From positions 85,550 through 149,549 of the forward strand of contig DEZB01000001.1 of NCBI GenBank assembly GCA_002364735.1: a DNA stretch of 64,000 nt. The letters run 5' to 3'. Below are positions 27,482 to 36,630 of this stretch, one piece after another (within the stretch, counting starts at the first letter, position 1; each line of letters opens with the position of its first letter). Position numbers and translations under genes: made by a program. The notes beneath the pieces are model-generated. The model did no database searches. It worked only from the letters and a program-made list of their open reading frames with translations, and was not told where the DNA came from. The DNA is from Bacteroidales bacterium UBA3143 (lineage in GTDB: Bacteria > Bacteroidota > Bacteroidia > Bacteroidales > Dysgonomonadaceae).

Positions 27482-27776
27482 AATGAAGTAGGGATACAAT
27501 TCTATATATTAAAGTTTGCTTTGCCTAAATGTTTTAGTTGTCACTCACATTGCCTTATAATCATTTGGCTGGTTTAGTATGAAGTGCATGCTTTGCACGT
27601 TTACCCCATTGACCTAAAATGCTTTATGAAATATTATCGGTTATAGAAAATGCTTCATCAATTAATGCTTGATGTTTACTGACAATAATATACTGTTTTT
27701 TCTAAACCTGAAATACAATAAATTTACGCACAACTTTCTTTTTTTATATTTTATACTACTGTCCACAAAGTTCATT
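27482..27776. other. Intergenic stretch without recognisable gene
   Basis: About 295 bp between the metallopeptidase and the MFS promoter. No gene, terminator-grade hairpin or RNA was seen. Confidence 0.5.
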
Positions 27777-27784
27777 TAACTTTG
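27777..27784 (+). promoter_or_regulatory. -7 element for the OFA-type transporter
   Basis: TAACTTTG matches TAnnTTTG, 25 nt upstream of the start at 27810. Confidence 0.55.
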
Positions 27785-27809
27785 TACAAAACAATGAAGA
27801 AATAATGAA

Positions 27810-29060
27810 ATGATTAAAATCGAAAAGAGATGGTTTATAGCCATAATAGCAACCCTTATCCATTTGTCTTTGGGCACAGTATATGCTTGGAGTTTTTTTC
27901 AAACTCCCATTACAGAACTTTCAGGATGGAGCAACACGGAAGTAGCATGGACATTTAGTTTATCAATATTTATGTTGGGAGTTACTGCCGCTTGGGGAGG
28001 AACTAAGATTGAACGTTATGGTCATCGCAGATTGGCTATCATAGGAGGTGTCATGTATGCTTCGGCATATATATTTGCTGCTTTTGCTCTCTCCTCAGCC
28101 AATTTATGGTTGCTTTATCTTTCTTTTGGTATAATGGGAGGAGCAGGATTAGGCTTGGCTTATGTCACTCCAGTTGCTACTGTATCAAAATGGTTTACGG
28201 ATAAACAAGGATTGGCAACAGGCATGGTAGTCATGGGCTTTGGATTGGGTGCATTGGTCATGTCTAAATTGTTAGCGCCCTTATTTATGCATCTCAGCAA
28301 TGATAGTCTCAGCAAAACGTTTCTATACATTGGCTTCACTCTTCTTGTACTTTTACCCTTTAGTGCATCTTTTCTTCAACTGCCTCCATCATCAAAGAAG
28401 AATGTAATTGAGCCCTCTACTCCACCCATTGTCTCAGCTTATAAATATATTTTCTCACAGTCATTTATCATTCTGTGGTTCATGTTTATGATAAACATTG
28501 TGGCAGGCATGATTTTCATATCGTTTCAGTCTCCTCTGCTACAAGACATATTGAGATTTCGAATGCCTTCGTCAACTAACTTTTCAGATCCCTCTGTTGT
28601 CAATTCCCTAACAACAGCTGGTGCAACGCTTATTGCAGTTAGCTCTATATTTAATGGTCTGGGACGATTCTTCTGGGGTGCAGTTTCTGATAAGATTGGA
28701 CGTATCACTACATTTAGAGCGTTACTTGCATTACAAGCACTCATTTTTATCGGTCTAATTTTTGTATCTCATCCTATTTGGTTTTTTATCTTTGTTTGTA
28801 TCGTGCTACTCTGTTATGGAGGAGGTTTTGGTGTAATTCCTTCTCTCATTAACGATAGTTACGGTGCAAAGTTGATGCCGGCACTTTACGGAGCAGTTTT
28901 AACAGCTTGGGGTGTCGGAGGAATTATAGGTCCTCAAATAGTAGCATTTATGAAAGACAAATATCCTACTAATGCTGGATTCTATGCATTTTTGATTGGG
29001 AGTATCATTTTACTTGTTGGATTTGCATTATCATTTTTTTATAAAGAAAAAAAAATGTGA
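27810..29060 (+). CDS. OFA-family MFS transporter (oxalate/formate or L-lactate type)
   Basis: A 416-residue inner-membrane protein with 12 predicted helices. The N-terminal LGTVYAWSFFQTPITELSGW is the hallmark of the OFA family (oxalate/formate antiporter and lactate permease relatives), and the loop ETWGGTKIERYGHRRL-like segment between helices 2 and 3 is the MFS motif A equivalent. The substrate is most likely a small carboxylate, but that cannot be settled from sequence. It is monocistronic. Confidence 0.87.
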   Translation: MIKIEKRWFIAIIATLIHLSLGTVYAWSFFQTPITELSGWSNTEVAWTFSLSIFMLGVTAAWGGTKIERYGHRRLAIIGGVMYASAYIFAAFALSSANLWLLYLSFGIMGGAGLGLAYVTPVATVSKWFTDKQGLATGMVVMGFGLGALVMSKLLAPLFMHLSNDSLSKTFLYIGFTLLVLLPFSASFLQLPPSSKKNVIEPSTPPIVSAYKYIFSQSFIILWFMFMINIVAGMIFISFQSPLLQDILRFRMPSSTNFSDPSVVNSLTTAGATLIAVSSIFNGLGRFFWGAVSDKIGRITTFRALLALQALIFIGLIFVSHPIWFFIFVCIVLLCYGGGFGVIPSLINDSYGAKLMPALYGAVLTAWGVGGIIGPQIVAFMKDKYPTNAGFYAFLIGSIILLVGFALSFFYKEKKM

Positions 29061-29532
29061 ATGGGTAAAGTTGAAAAACATTGTCTTCTAAGAATAAATA
29101 AAATGCGTAATGCGAGTAATAAAAGCAACATTAGCAATTTTTTGACCGGATTGTATAGCTATAAAAAAGTTTCGGCAAAATCGATAAACGATCTTGCCGA
29201 AGTTGTCTGCAATGTGTAGTGTGAGTCTGTCCATCGTATAAACATAACTTGTATAAAATAGTTCAGTACAAATACGTTAAACATAGGGGTTTTTCGATAA
29301 AATGTTTACTTTTGTCTTGTAATTTCAACAAAAAGAATAGTTATATACAATTTTCTCCCTTACAGCATTGAGATATATATAATTTTGAGGTTATTTTTTT
29401 AAGTAGTTTATCACGAAATTTGTCCCAAAAAAGATGAAGTTTGTGATAGCTTAATGTTTGAAAAAAATAGTTTTAAGTATTGTTGCTACATTATATCAAA
29501 TTATACTCACTTTATTTTAATGAAAAAATTAA
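29061..29532. other. Leader/intergenic region upstream of the hybrid kinase
   Basis: About 470 bp. It holds a hairpin at 29171-29201 (TTCGGCAA / TTGCCGAA with an inner ATCG/CGAT pair) that looks like a terminator read on the minus strand, and a TACTTTTG -7 element at 29307-29314 that could give the hybrid kinase a leader of about 220 nt. No gene was seen. Confidence 0.5.
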
Positions 29533-32500
29533 ATGAATAATATCATCGACATTAAAGAGTTAGAACGTCTTCAGGCAATGAAAAAATACAATATATTGGG
29601 TATTGATTTTGACTTTGACTATATCATAGAATCAATTAAAGAGATTTGTGATGTTCCCTATTGCTCAATTGTTGCAATTTATCAAGAAAATTATCACGTC
29701 ATAGCATCAGCAGGTTTTGATACTCCAAAAGTCTTTCCTCGCAGGGGTTCTTGCACAGAGTTTATATATAAAAAAAATGAACTTTATGAGATTGCGAATG
29801 TACAAGAAGAGGATGAAATAAGTAGTGACGGTAAAATACTAAATGATTCTGAAATTATTTTTTATGCAGGTATCCCCATATATGATTCGGCTGGATTTAC
29901 TTTAGGTATATTAAATATATTAGACTGGAAAACGAAAATCTTGACAGAACAACAAAAGTATTTTATCACGAAAGCTTCGGAGCGTATTACTAAAGTTTTT
30001 ATCCAAAAGCGTCAAGAACAAAGACTTCTTCATTTTGATAGCATGTTCAACAAGTCGAAAGATATTATTGGAGTAATTCGTTTTAATGGTGAAATAGTCC
30101 AAATTAATCCTGCATTCTCAGAACTGGTAGGTTATGACGAAGTAGAGGTTTTGAAGATTAACATGTTGGATTTCATTCATCCAGACTATTCAGAAGAAGC
30201 TAAATCTTTATTGAGGCGAGTTGTGTCTGGAAAATCACAGATGAACTATACGCTCCCTACCTTAACTAAATGCAACAAAACGAGGTGGATTGAATGGACC
30301 TCAACTCCTGAACCCAGCACAGAATTGATTTTCTTTATTGGAAGAGATATTACTGAACATGAACAACAATCTAAACTGTTGAAATATAGTGAAGCACGAT
30401 TTCGCACCTTTTTCGAGAATTCGCAAAGCTTAATGTGCATGCATGATTTAGAGGGTAAACTTACGGCTGTAAATAATGCTGCTGCTGCAGTGATTGGACT
30501 TCCTGTGGAAAGATTTAAAGGAAGAAATTTATCAGACTTTTTACCTAAAAGTAGAAGAGAAATGTTTGATACCTACTTGAGGAATTTAAAAGAAAACTCC
30601 TCAGTAAGTGGCACTACTCGGATAATAGGCCGAGATGGGAAAGAAAAAGTGTGGATGTATAACTCAAATGTTGAGCAAAATGCTGAAGGTGAAACTTATG
30701 TCTTAGCTAATGGAACAGACTTAACAGAAAGATATCAAATTGAAGAAGAACTGAAGATAGCTACTAAAACAGCAGAAGAGGCCAATCGAGCTAAATCTGA
30801 ATTCATAGCTAACATGAGTCACGAGATACGCACACCGTTAAACGGAATTATTGGCTTTACCGATTTAGTGTTGAAAACTCCTTTGGATGAATCGCAGCAA
30901 CAATACCTTAAGATTATTAATCAATCGGGAACTACTTTGCTAAACATTGTGGATCAAATTCTTGATTTCTCTAAAATAGAATCACGCCGAATAACATTGG
31001 TGGAGGAAAAAGTAGATTTACAAAACTTGGCTTCTGATGCTTGTGCTATGGTTTCGTATGCTTCAGAGAAGAAAGGATTGGAAATGTTGTTAGATTTTAA
31101 AGAAGACTTGCCTCGCTATATTTGGGCCGATGAAGTTAGATTGAAGCAAGTGTTGGTTAATTTATTAGGCAACGCCGTGAAGTTTACTGAAAAAGGGGAG
31201 GTAAAACTTTCAATTATCTTGAAAGAACAATTGCCTGATGACGACGTTTTACTGCACTTTGAAGTGTGTGATACGGGTATTGGTATTCCAGCTGATAAAG
31301 TAGACCAAATCTTTAAAGCATTTACCCAAGAGGACAGCTCAATTACAAAAAAATATGGCGGTACTGGTTTAGGATTAACTATCTCCAATAAGCTATTGGA
31401 GCTAAAAGGCAGTAAATTAGAACTAAAGAGTGAGTTAGGAAAGGGGAGTTGTTTCTCTTTTGATGTGAAGATGAAAGCAGAGAATGATAATTTTGACGAA
31501 GACCTCTTAAAAGACATCAAACGCATATTGGTGGTGGATGACAATGATAGCAATCGTCAAATCTTAAAACGCATGCTGGAATTAAAACACATTGAAGTGG
31601 ATGAAGCCGATAGTGGACTGGCAGCTTTGTTGATGTTGCAAAAGAATGCGGAGTATGACGTAATCATTATGGATTATCACATGCCTGTGATGGATGGCAT
31701 TGAAACCATCAGAAAGATCAAAGAAATAATCAAAAGGAAGTCAGATCAACCAATTGTCATGTTATACAGCTCTTCTGACGATGAGAAACTGCAGTCTGAT
31801 TGTGATGAGTTGGAGGTGCAATCACGACTTGTGAAGCCAATCAAAATGCAGGAAATGTATACTGTTTTAGCTCAATTGAAGAACGACAAAATAAATAATA
31901 AACAAGAGCTTGAGCAAAGTATTAGCAGCCAAACAGACCAAGATAAGCAGTGTGAAACCTCATCAACTATTTTAATTGTGGAGGACAATGAAATAAATCT
32001 TTACTTGTCAAAAATTTTAGTTGCACAAATAGCTCCCAACGCTATAATTATAGAGGCCAAAGATGGTCTTGAAGCAGTAGAGATGTTTTGTGAGAATCAG
32101 CCCGATCTTGTTTTAATGGACATTCAAATGCCAAATATGAATGGTATTGAAGCAACAATTAAAATACGTAATGAGGAGAAAGAAAAGACAACTCCTATTA
32201 TTGCATTAACAGCAGGAAATATGTCTGGCGAAAGAGAAAAATGTTTGAATGCTGGAATGAACGATTTTATGGTGAAACCTCTTGTGAAAAAAGATTTAGC
32301 TAAGATGTTTCAAAAGTGGCTTAAGACGGGTAAGGTGTATGAAAAAGAAGAGGTTTACAAAACAGAAAGTATAGAACATCTCAATAAGTCTTGGTTCAAT
32401 CAATATGCATCAGATGATATAGAGTTCAAAGGAAAGTTTGTTGAATTAGCAAAAGTAGGGATTGACGAAAGCGTGAAGATGCTACAAAAAGCTATAGTTG

Positions 32501-32697
32501 AAAGAGATTTGGATGCCTTAAAAGCTAATGGTCACAAACTTAAAGGAACAAGTCTTGCTGTAGGATTAACTCAATTAAGCAAGCTTGCTGTCGCTTTTGA
32601 ATTGGCAGACGAGTTTGATGAAGAATATTTAAATGATTTGATGCAATCATTATTAGTTGAAGTGGAAATAGTGAATGATCTTTTGAATAAAGAGTAG
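29533..32697 (+). CDS. Hybrid sensor histidine kinase (GAF-PAS-PAS-HisKA-HATPase-REC-REC-Hpt)
   Basis: A 1054-residue soluble phosphorelay protein with no membrane segment. Domains in order: GAF (about 1-160), PAS (about 168-285), PAS (about 290-405), HisKA with His430 in NMSHEIRTPLNG, HATPase (NLLGNAVKFT, DTGIGIP, GTGLGLTIS), a first receiver (KRILVVDDND ... IIMDYHMPVMDG), a second receiver (TILIVEDNEIN ... LVLMDIQMPNMNG) and an Hpt domain (GHKLKGTSLAVG). The output could pass through its own Hpt to a separate receiver; the LuxR-type regulator two genes downstream is the obvious candidate. Its stop overlaps the next kinase gene region by adjacency. Confidence 0.93.
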   Translation: MNNIIDIKELERLQAMKKYNILGIDFDFDYIIESIKEICDVPYCSIVAIYQENYHVIASAGFDTPKVFPRRGSCTEFIYKKNELYEIANVQEEDEISSDGKILNDSEIIFYAGIPIYDSAGFTLGILNILDWKTKILTEQQKYFITKASERITKVFIQKRQEQRLLHFDSMFNKSKDIIGVIRFNGEIVQINPAFSELVGYDEVEVLKINMLDFIHPDYSEEAKSLLRRVVSGKSQMNYTLPTLTKCNKTRWIEWTSTPEPSTELIFFIGRDITEHEQQSKLLKYSEARFRTFFENSQSLMCMHDLEGKLTAVNNAAAAVIGLPVERFKGRNLSDFLPKSRREMFDTYLRNLKENSSVSGTTRIIGRDGKEKVWMYNSNVEQNAEGETYVLANGTDLTERYQIEEELKIATKTAEEANRAKSEFIANMSHEIRTPLNGIIGFTDLVLKTPLDESQQQYLKIINQSGTTLLNIVDQILDFSKIESRRITLVEEKVDLQNLASDACAMVSYASEKKGLEMLLDFKEDLPRYIWADEVRLKQVLVNLLGNAVKFTEKGEVKLSIILKEQLPDDDVLLHFEVCDTGIGIPADKVDQIFKAFTQEDSSITKKYGGTGLGLTISNKLLELKGSKLELKSELGKGSCFSFDVKMKAENDNFDEDLLKDIKRILVVDDNDSNRQILKRMLELKHIEVDEADSGLAALLMLQKNAEYDVIIMDYHMPVMDGIETIRKIKEIIKRKSDQPIVMLYSSSDDEKLQSDCDELEVQSRLVKPIKMQEMYTVLAQLKNDKINNKQELEQSISSQTDQDKQCETSSTILIVEDNEINLYLSKILVAQIAPNAIIIEAKDGLEAVEMFCENQPDLVLMDIQMPNMNGIEATIKIRNEEKEKTTPIIALTAGNMSGEREKCLNAGMNDFMVKPLVKKDLAKMFQKWLKTGKVYEKEEVYKTESIEHLNKSWFNQYASDDIEFKGKFVELAKVGIDESVKMLQKAIVERDLDALKANGHKLKGTSLAVGLTQLSKLAVAFELADEFDEEYLNDLMQSLLVEVEIVNDLLNKE

Positions 32698-32699
32698 TG

Positions 32700-33437
32700 A
32701 TGGAAATCAATGATTTAAAAAACGAAAGTCAATTACTGATAGAAAGGCTAACTAAAGAAAATGAATTAAAGACCAAATGGTTGTCTTTAATTGCACACGA
32801 TTTTAAAGGAATGTTTTACAACATAAACTTCTTGCTGAATGCATTAGAAGATAAAATGATTTCACAAGAGCAATTCCAATGTATGCTGCCAGAGTTGAAA
32901 CAAATATCTGAAAAGAATCTGAAAACACTTGAGAGTACATTTGCTTGGATTAATCAGCAAACCGATAGTTTAGAACTTCAACGAGAAGATGTCTTAATTT
33001 ATCAGTTGCTATTGGATTTGAAAGAGCATTTAAATCAGTCAATACAACAAAAAAATTTAGTGCTTAAATATTCAGGTGATGAACATATAACATTGTCAAG
33101 CGACAAGTTACTACTAAGTTTTATATTAAAACATACAATAGAAAATGCAATTAAGTATTCTAACAAAAATGGGATAATCAATTTTACAACTCGTTTAGAA
33201 AATGATGCTGTGTGTATTGAAATTCAAGATAATGGTATTGGAATGACTAATAATGTACTTAATAACATCTTCACATTAAATGGTTCTCCCTTTAAAGGAA
33301 CGATGGATGAAAAAGGAGCTGGATTAAGTCTAATTGTTGTAAAAGATTTTGTGGAAGTTTTAGGTGGGAATATGGAGATTTTATCAAAACCAAATGAAGG
33401 AACTACCGTTAAATTCTTGTTTAAAACAAACTTATGA
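32700..33437 (+). CDS. Small cytoplasmic sensor histidine kinase
   Basis: A 245-residue kinase without sensor domain or membrane helix. A short coiled-coil start is followed by an H-box with His33 in LIAHDFKGMFYN, then a normal HATPase domain (NAIKYSNKNG, EIQDNGIGM, GAGLSLIVVKDFVEVLGG). The ATG at 32700 lies two bases after the hybrid kinase stop, so the two are translationally linked. Without an input domain it may depend on the large kinase or act as a phosphatase on the downstream regulator. Confidence 0.88.
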   Translation: MEINDLKNESQLLIERLTKENELKTKWLSLIAHDFKGMFYNINFLLNALEDKMISQEQFQCMLPELKQISEKNLKTLESTFAWINQQTDSLELQREDVLIYQLLLDLKEHLNQSIQQKNLVLKYSGDEHITLSSDKLLLSFILKHTIENAIKYSNKNGIINFTTRLENDAVCIEIQDNGIGMTNNVLNNIFTLNGSPFKGTMDEKGAGLSLIVVKDFVEVLGGNMEILSKPNEGTTVKFLFKTNL

Positions 33438-33699
33438 TGCATTTCATGAAGAATGATGGTTTTTCAATAATTATTAATTAAATCAATTGTTTAATACAGT
33501 ATAATTGATTAATTTGGACCCAATATTTTGATAGCTGTGTGAAAGATATAATTTGCAGGCATAATTTGTAGATATAACACGATCAAATTAATTATCAACA
33601 TGATTTTATAAATATGATTTTTAGACTGTAGGCTAACAATTCTTATTGTGAAACTTATAGGTTTAAATCATTAATGTATGCATTAACAGTTACACAATT
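33438..33699. other. Intergenic region upstream of the response regulator
   Basis: AT-rich; the only structure seen is a small inverted repeat TTAATG-TATG-CATTAA at 33671-33686, just upstream of the start codon of the regulator, which might be an operator. Confidence 0.4.
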
Positions 33700-34350
33700 A
33701 TGGAAAAGAAAATACTAATAGCTGATGATCATGGAGTGGTGCGTTTGGGCCTCTCAATGATGATAAAAAAGTTGCGACCAGACTTTATAATTAGTGAGGT
33801 AGACGACTATCAAAAAGTGATGAGTATTATAAAAGAAAAAACCTTTGACATAGTCATACTTGATTTGAATATGCCTAATGGGAATTTCCAAGAAGCATTG
33901 AATGCAATTAAATCAAAAAGCCCCCATACAAAAGTTATGATTTTCTCATCTCAAGATGAAAATATGTATGCTATACGCTATTTAAAGATGGGAGCCGATG
34001 GTTTTTTGCATAAACTGGCCTCAGAAGAGGTTATTCACAAAGCACTTACAAAGATGCTCGAAAAAGGGACTTATATAAGTGAGGATGTAAAAGAATCGCT
34101 CATATACAGTAATCTAAATAAACAAGAAGCGTCACCCAATCCCTTAGAAGTTTTAACTGATCGTGAAATGGAAATCGCAGAGCGTTTAATTGTTGGAGAG
34201 CCCATGAAAATTATTTCTAACGATCTGCACATTCACACCTCTACTGTTAGCACATACAAGACAAGAATTTTGGATAAACTAAATATTCAATCGATACCAG
34301 AATTGATCAAGATATTTAATATCTACGAAATATCTAAAGACTTTCGCTAA
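33700..34350 (+). CDS. LuxR/NarL-type response regulator
   Basis: A 216-residue two-domain regulator. The N-terminal receiver has the acidic pair in ILIADDHG, the phospho-acceptor Asp55 in IVILDLNMPNG and the conserved lysine in GFLHKLAS. The C-terminal LuxR-type helix-turn-helix lies at about 150-205 (LTDREMEIAERLIVGEP, then STVSTYKTRILDKLNI). It is separated from the two kinases by 262 bp and is the last regulatory gene before the pilus-like locus. NarL-type regulators bind short inverted repeats, and the GTAGTA...TACTAC repeats ahead of the pilus subunits are a plausible target. Confidence 0.93.
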   Translation: MEKKILIADDHGVVRLGLSMMIKKLRPDFIISEVDDYQKVMSIIKEKTFDIVILDLNMPNGNFQEALNAIKSKSPHTKVMIFSSQDENMYAIRYLKMGADGFLHKLASEEVIHKALTKMLEKGTYISEDVKESLIYSNLNKQEASPNPLEVLTDREMEIAERLIVGEPMKIISNDLHIHTSTVSTYKTRILDKLNIQSIPELIKIFNIYEISKDFR

Positions 34351-34385
34351 TTTTAAAATCATTTTTTATTGACGATTTATGTATT

Positions 34386-34418
34386 GCAATTACCATTAAA
34401 GAGGTAGTTGCTTTTTTT
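34386..34418 (+). terminator. Terminator after the response regulator
   Basis: Stem GCAATTACC / GGTAGTTGC (one G-U pair), loop of eight, followed by seven T. It separates the regulator from the pilus-like locus. Confidence 0.75.
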
Positions 34419-34845
34419 ATTTGAAACTCTTGATTATTTGTTTTTCATAACAAACATGCACTCCCACACTTTTTATAAAACGACTCTTTTATAAAAGAGA
34501 ATATCCCATATTATCTCTCAACTTTATTTTCGGTTTTGTTGCTGTATTAATTACCCCTATAAGTATTTTCTGGATACTTTTTTGCATTTATAATTGTTCG
34601 TCTTAACTACATGAATTGTTGATATATAAATCGCATACCCTAATTTTGCCTATATTTCGAATGTTAAATCTTTCAACAGATTGAAATAATATATGAGAAA
34701 TATGATACAAATGCAAAAAATATTTTTTATATTTAGGATTCAATAATCTTTATGATAGTATTTATCATAAAGATCATATAGGTAATACAATCTAATAGAG
34801 AATAATAGTGAAACATTAGGAAGTTTAACAACTAAATGTACGGTT
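34419..34845 (+). promoter_or_regulatory. Promoter and structured leader of the first subunit gene
   Basis: It contains a 16-bp palindrome CTCTTTTATAAAAGAG at 34484-34499, a TAATTTTG -7 element at 34641-34648 with ATTG about 22 bp upstream, and a perfect 12-bp hairpin at 34746-34774 (ATCTTTATGATA, loop GTATT, TATCATAAAGAT) in the leader of about 200 nt. The hairpin has no T-run and lies about 70 nt before the start codon, so it may affect mRNA stability or translation. Confidence 0.5.
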
Positions 34846-35241
34846 ATGAATATAATGCATTTTTTTATTGGCGTCATGTTATTAGTGCAGTTTTCAATAT
34901 ATGCACAATCAGCTGCTCAAGTAACGCTATCTATTCGTCTCTTTCCTATTCAAGTAATTGAAGTAGATCTTATCAATACTCAAACACTTCATATTACAAA
35001 TGATGAAGATACACCTAACGATTTAAATCAAATATCCCAACAATTGTCCACATTCAGCACCAGTCAATATGCATTGACAGTAGATAGTGTCAAAACTAAC
35101 GCTTTTGAAGAATTGAGGGCATCAAGTGCAACAACTCTCCCTAAATACAGATCCACAAACCGAATTATTGACATTGAGAGGTATGATGATGAAACCGATA
35201 GCGACGATCTCCATGTGATATATAGTATGGAGGCGATTTGA
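34846..35241 (+). CDS. Short secreted pilin-like subunit (diverged)
   Basis: A 131-residue exported protein (signal peptide MHFFIGVMLLVQFSIYAQ). It is a shortened relative of the subunits at 36063 and 36779: QVTLSIRLFPIQVIEVD matches ASLTLNLSAVQSIIVS, LSTFSTSQYALTVDS matches LTVVSAGGYAITAQA, and the C-terminal HVIYSMEAI matches the TVLYTIAAN type ending. The central part is reduced. It could be a minor, cap or anchoring subunit, or a regulator of assembly. It has its own promoter and leader hairpin and is separated from the main cluster by a repeat element. Confidence 0.65.
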   Translation: MNIMHFFIGVMLLVQFSIYAQSAAQVTLSIRLFPIQVIEVDLINTQTLHITNDEDTPNDLNQISQQLSTFSTSQYALTVDSVKTNAFEELRASSATTLPKYRSTNRIIDIERYDDETDSDDLHVIYSMEAI

Positions 35242-35310
35242 CGTTATTAAGTAATCTCTTAATTTCCATGATTTTCCACAACTTATATTTAGTAGTCAGT
35301 TGATAAAACT

Positions 35311-35646
35311 TTTTGAAAACATTTTCACCGCGGTCGATTGCGTTTTCATTAGATGAAAATTGAATTCACCGCGGTGAAAATGTTTGAAAACGCATTATTT
35401 TCATTTTTATGCTCAAAATTGAAGCTTTCTTGCCTTAAAAACTCAATTTCAGACGAAGCTGTACTCTTTTCATCTGTCATTTCTTCCATTTTCAACTGCT
35501 TTTTCTTTTTTCATGGTCTTTTTTCTCAAAATTCAAGCGTAATTTCATCATTATTGTAATTTAAAACATTTCCACCACGGTGAATTGCATTTTCAAATGA
35601 TGAAAGCCAAATCCACCGTGGTGGATTTAATTTCCACCTGTTTTTC
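35311..35646. repeat. 337-bp CACCGCGGTG-ended repeat element, copy B (inverted)
   Basis: Same element as at 4768-5105 and 60898-61235 but in opposite orientation. The left end has TTCACCGCGGTGAA as a perfect 14-bp palindrome, with TTTTCATTAGATGAAAA between the two copies of the motif; the right end has CACCACGGTGAA and CCACCGTGGTGG. The 68-codon frame inside it (FTAVKMFEN...) is read across the palindrome and is treated as a by-product. It lies between the first subunit gene and the operator-rich region of the pilus-like cluster. Confidence 0.8.
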
Positions 35647-35802
35647 GGCTTATTTTCTTTTAAACTGTAAAATATAAATATGTATCACTTATAAATCGAT
35701 AGCCTTATAATTTATTAAACTGTTATTGCAAGTATATTTTATTAATCATTTTTTTCTCTACCTCTTCCAAATTCTTCCATTCGTAATCATGCATCTTTTT
35801 TT
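35647..35802. other. AT-rich spacer before the pilus promoter modules
   Basis: No gene, hairpin or promoter core was recognised between the repeat element and the first TGTAGTAA operator. Confidence 0.4.
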
Positions 35803-35871
35803 TGTAGTAAAATTACTACAAGCACTTCCATCTATAACTACAAAAACAAGCTTCATGTGAGAGTATCTTTG
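35803..35871 (+). promoter_or_regulatory. Pilus promoter/operator module, copy 1
   Basis: Inverted repeat TGTAGTAA-AA-TTACTACA at 35803-35820, a further half-site TAACTACA at 35835-35842, and a TATCTTTG -7 element at 35864-35871. The distances (repeat start to half-site 32 bp, to -7 element 61 bp) are identical in all three copies. The half-site sits where the -33 TTTG would be. No gene starts between this copy and copy 2. Confidence 0.8.
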
Positions 35872-35922
35872 CATCATCAAATAAGAGAATTTGTAAATAA
35901 AGAAGAAATAAAAAAGACATCG

Positions 35923-35991
35923 TGTAGTAAAAGTACTACAAACAGTTCCAATTTTTACTACATAAATCCTTTTCAAGCGGCAGTATCTTTG
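35923..35991 (+). promoter_or_regulatory. Pilus promoter/operator module, copy 2
   Basis: TGTAGTA-AAAG-TACTACA at 35923-35940, half-site TTACTACA at 35955-35962, TATCTTTG at 35984-35991. It is the direct promoter of the subunit gene at 36063 and lies exactly 120 bp after copy 1. Confidence 0.85.
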
Positions 35992-36062
35992 TAGCATCAA
36001 ATTAAAGGTTTGAAAAAACAGATCAATAAAAACAAAAATAACAAATTTAAAAACATACAATT

Positions 36063-36599
36063 ATGAAGAAAATAATTTTATTCACAGCAGTTCTTTTTAC
36101 AGCAGTTTCTACAGTAAGCGTTAAAGCACAAACTCCTGCATCTAAAACAGGACAAGCTTCTTTGACATTAAATTTATCCGCAGTTCAATCAATTATTGTA
36201 AGTGGTGATGTGGTAATCGATTATGCAACAGCAGATGATTATGTAAATGGTAAAGCATCTACTGACTTAACAACACTAACCGTAGTGTCAGCGGGAGGAT
36301 ATGCTATAACAGCACAAGCCGACGATCTTAAAGATGGAACTAACACCTCAAGCCCTGTAATCAAATCAAACACCATAGCAGTAACTGCAACTGGTTTGTC
36401 AGGGGCAACTGGAGCGGGCAGTGGAACCCTTGAGCAAAGTGGATCTAAAACAGCATTGATCACAAGCAAACAAGGAGGTGTAGGTCTTCAATATAATGTA
36501 AGCTATAAAGGAACAGGAAGCAACGAATACATGAAAAATTATAATGGCGGAGGACGTCAGTATAAAACAACCGTACTTTATACAATCGCAGCTAACTAA
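36063..36599 (+). CDS. Secreted pilin-like major subunit 1
   Basis: A 178-residue exported protein (signal peptide IILFTAVLFTAVSTVSVKAQ). The mature part starts with an alternating hydrophobic segment (ASLTLNLSAVQSIIVS) that could serve as a donor strand, has the shared YATADDYVNG and VVSAGGYAITAQA motifs, and ends in TTVLYTIAAN. The same blocks are in the products at 36779 and 42182 and in the C-terminal half of the tip-adhesin candidate. Its strong, module-type promoter suggests high expression, as for a shaft subunit. I infer the pilin role from the adjacent chaperone and usher-like genes; I do not recognise a named family. Confidence 0.72.
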   Translation: MKKIILFTAVLFTAVSTVSVKAQTPASKTGQASLTLNLSAVQSIIVSGDVVIDYATADDYVNGKASTDLTTLTVVSAGGYAITAQADDLKDGTNTSSPVIKSNTIAVTATGLSGATGAGSGTLEQSGSKTALITSKQGGVGLQYNVSYKGTGSNEYMKNYNGGGRQYKTTVLYTIAAN

Positions 36600-36630
36600 T
36601 TCATACACCCATTCAGAACAAACGACATCG

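Noticed and set aside
29171..29201. Terminator for the OFA-type transporter
   Set aside because: The hairpin is strong but lacks a T-run on the plus strand; the T-run is on the minus strand, where no gene ends here. Left as an unexplained hairpin.
35353..35559. 68-codon frame on the plus strand
   Set aside because: It starts within the CACCGCGGTG element and is read through its palindrome; low-complexity phenylalanine-rich end. Reported only as a side observation on the repeat.
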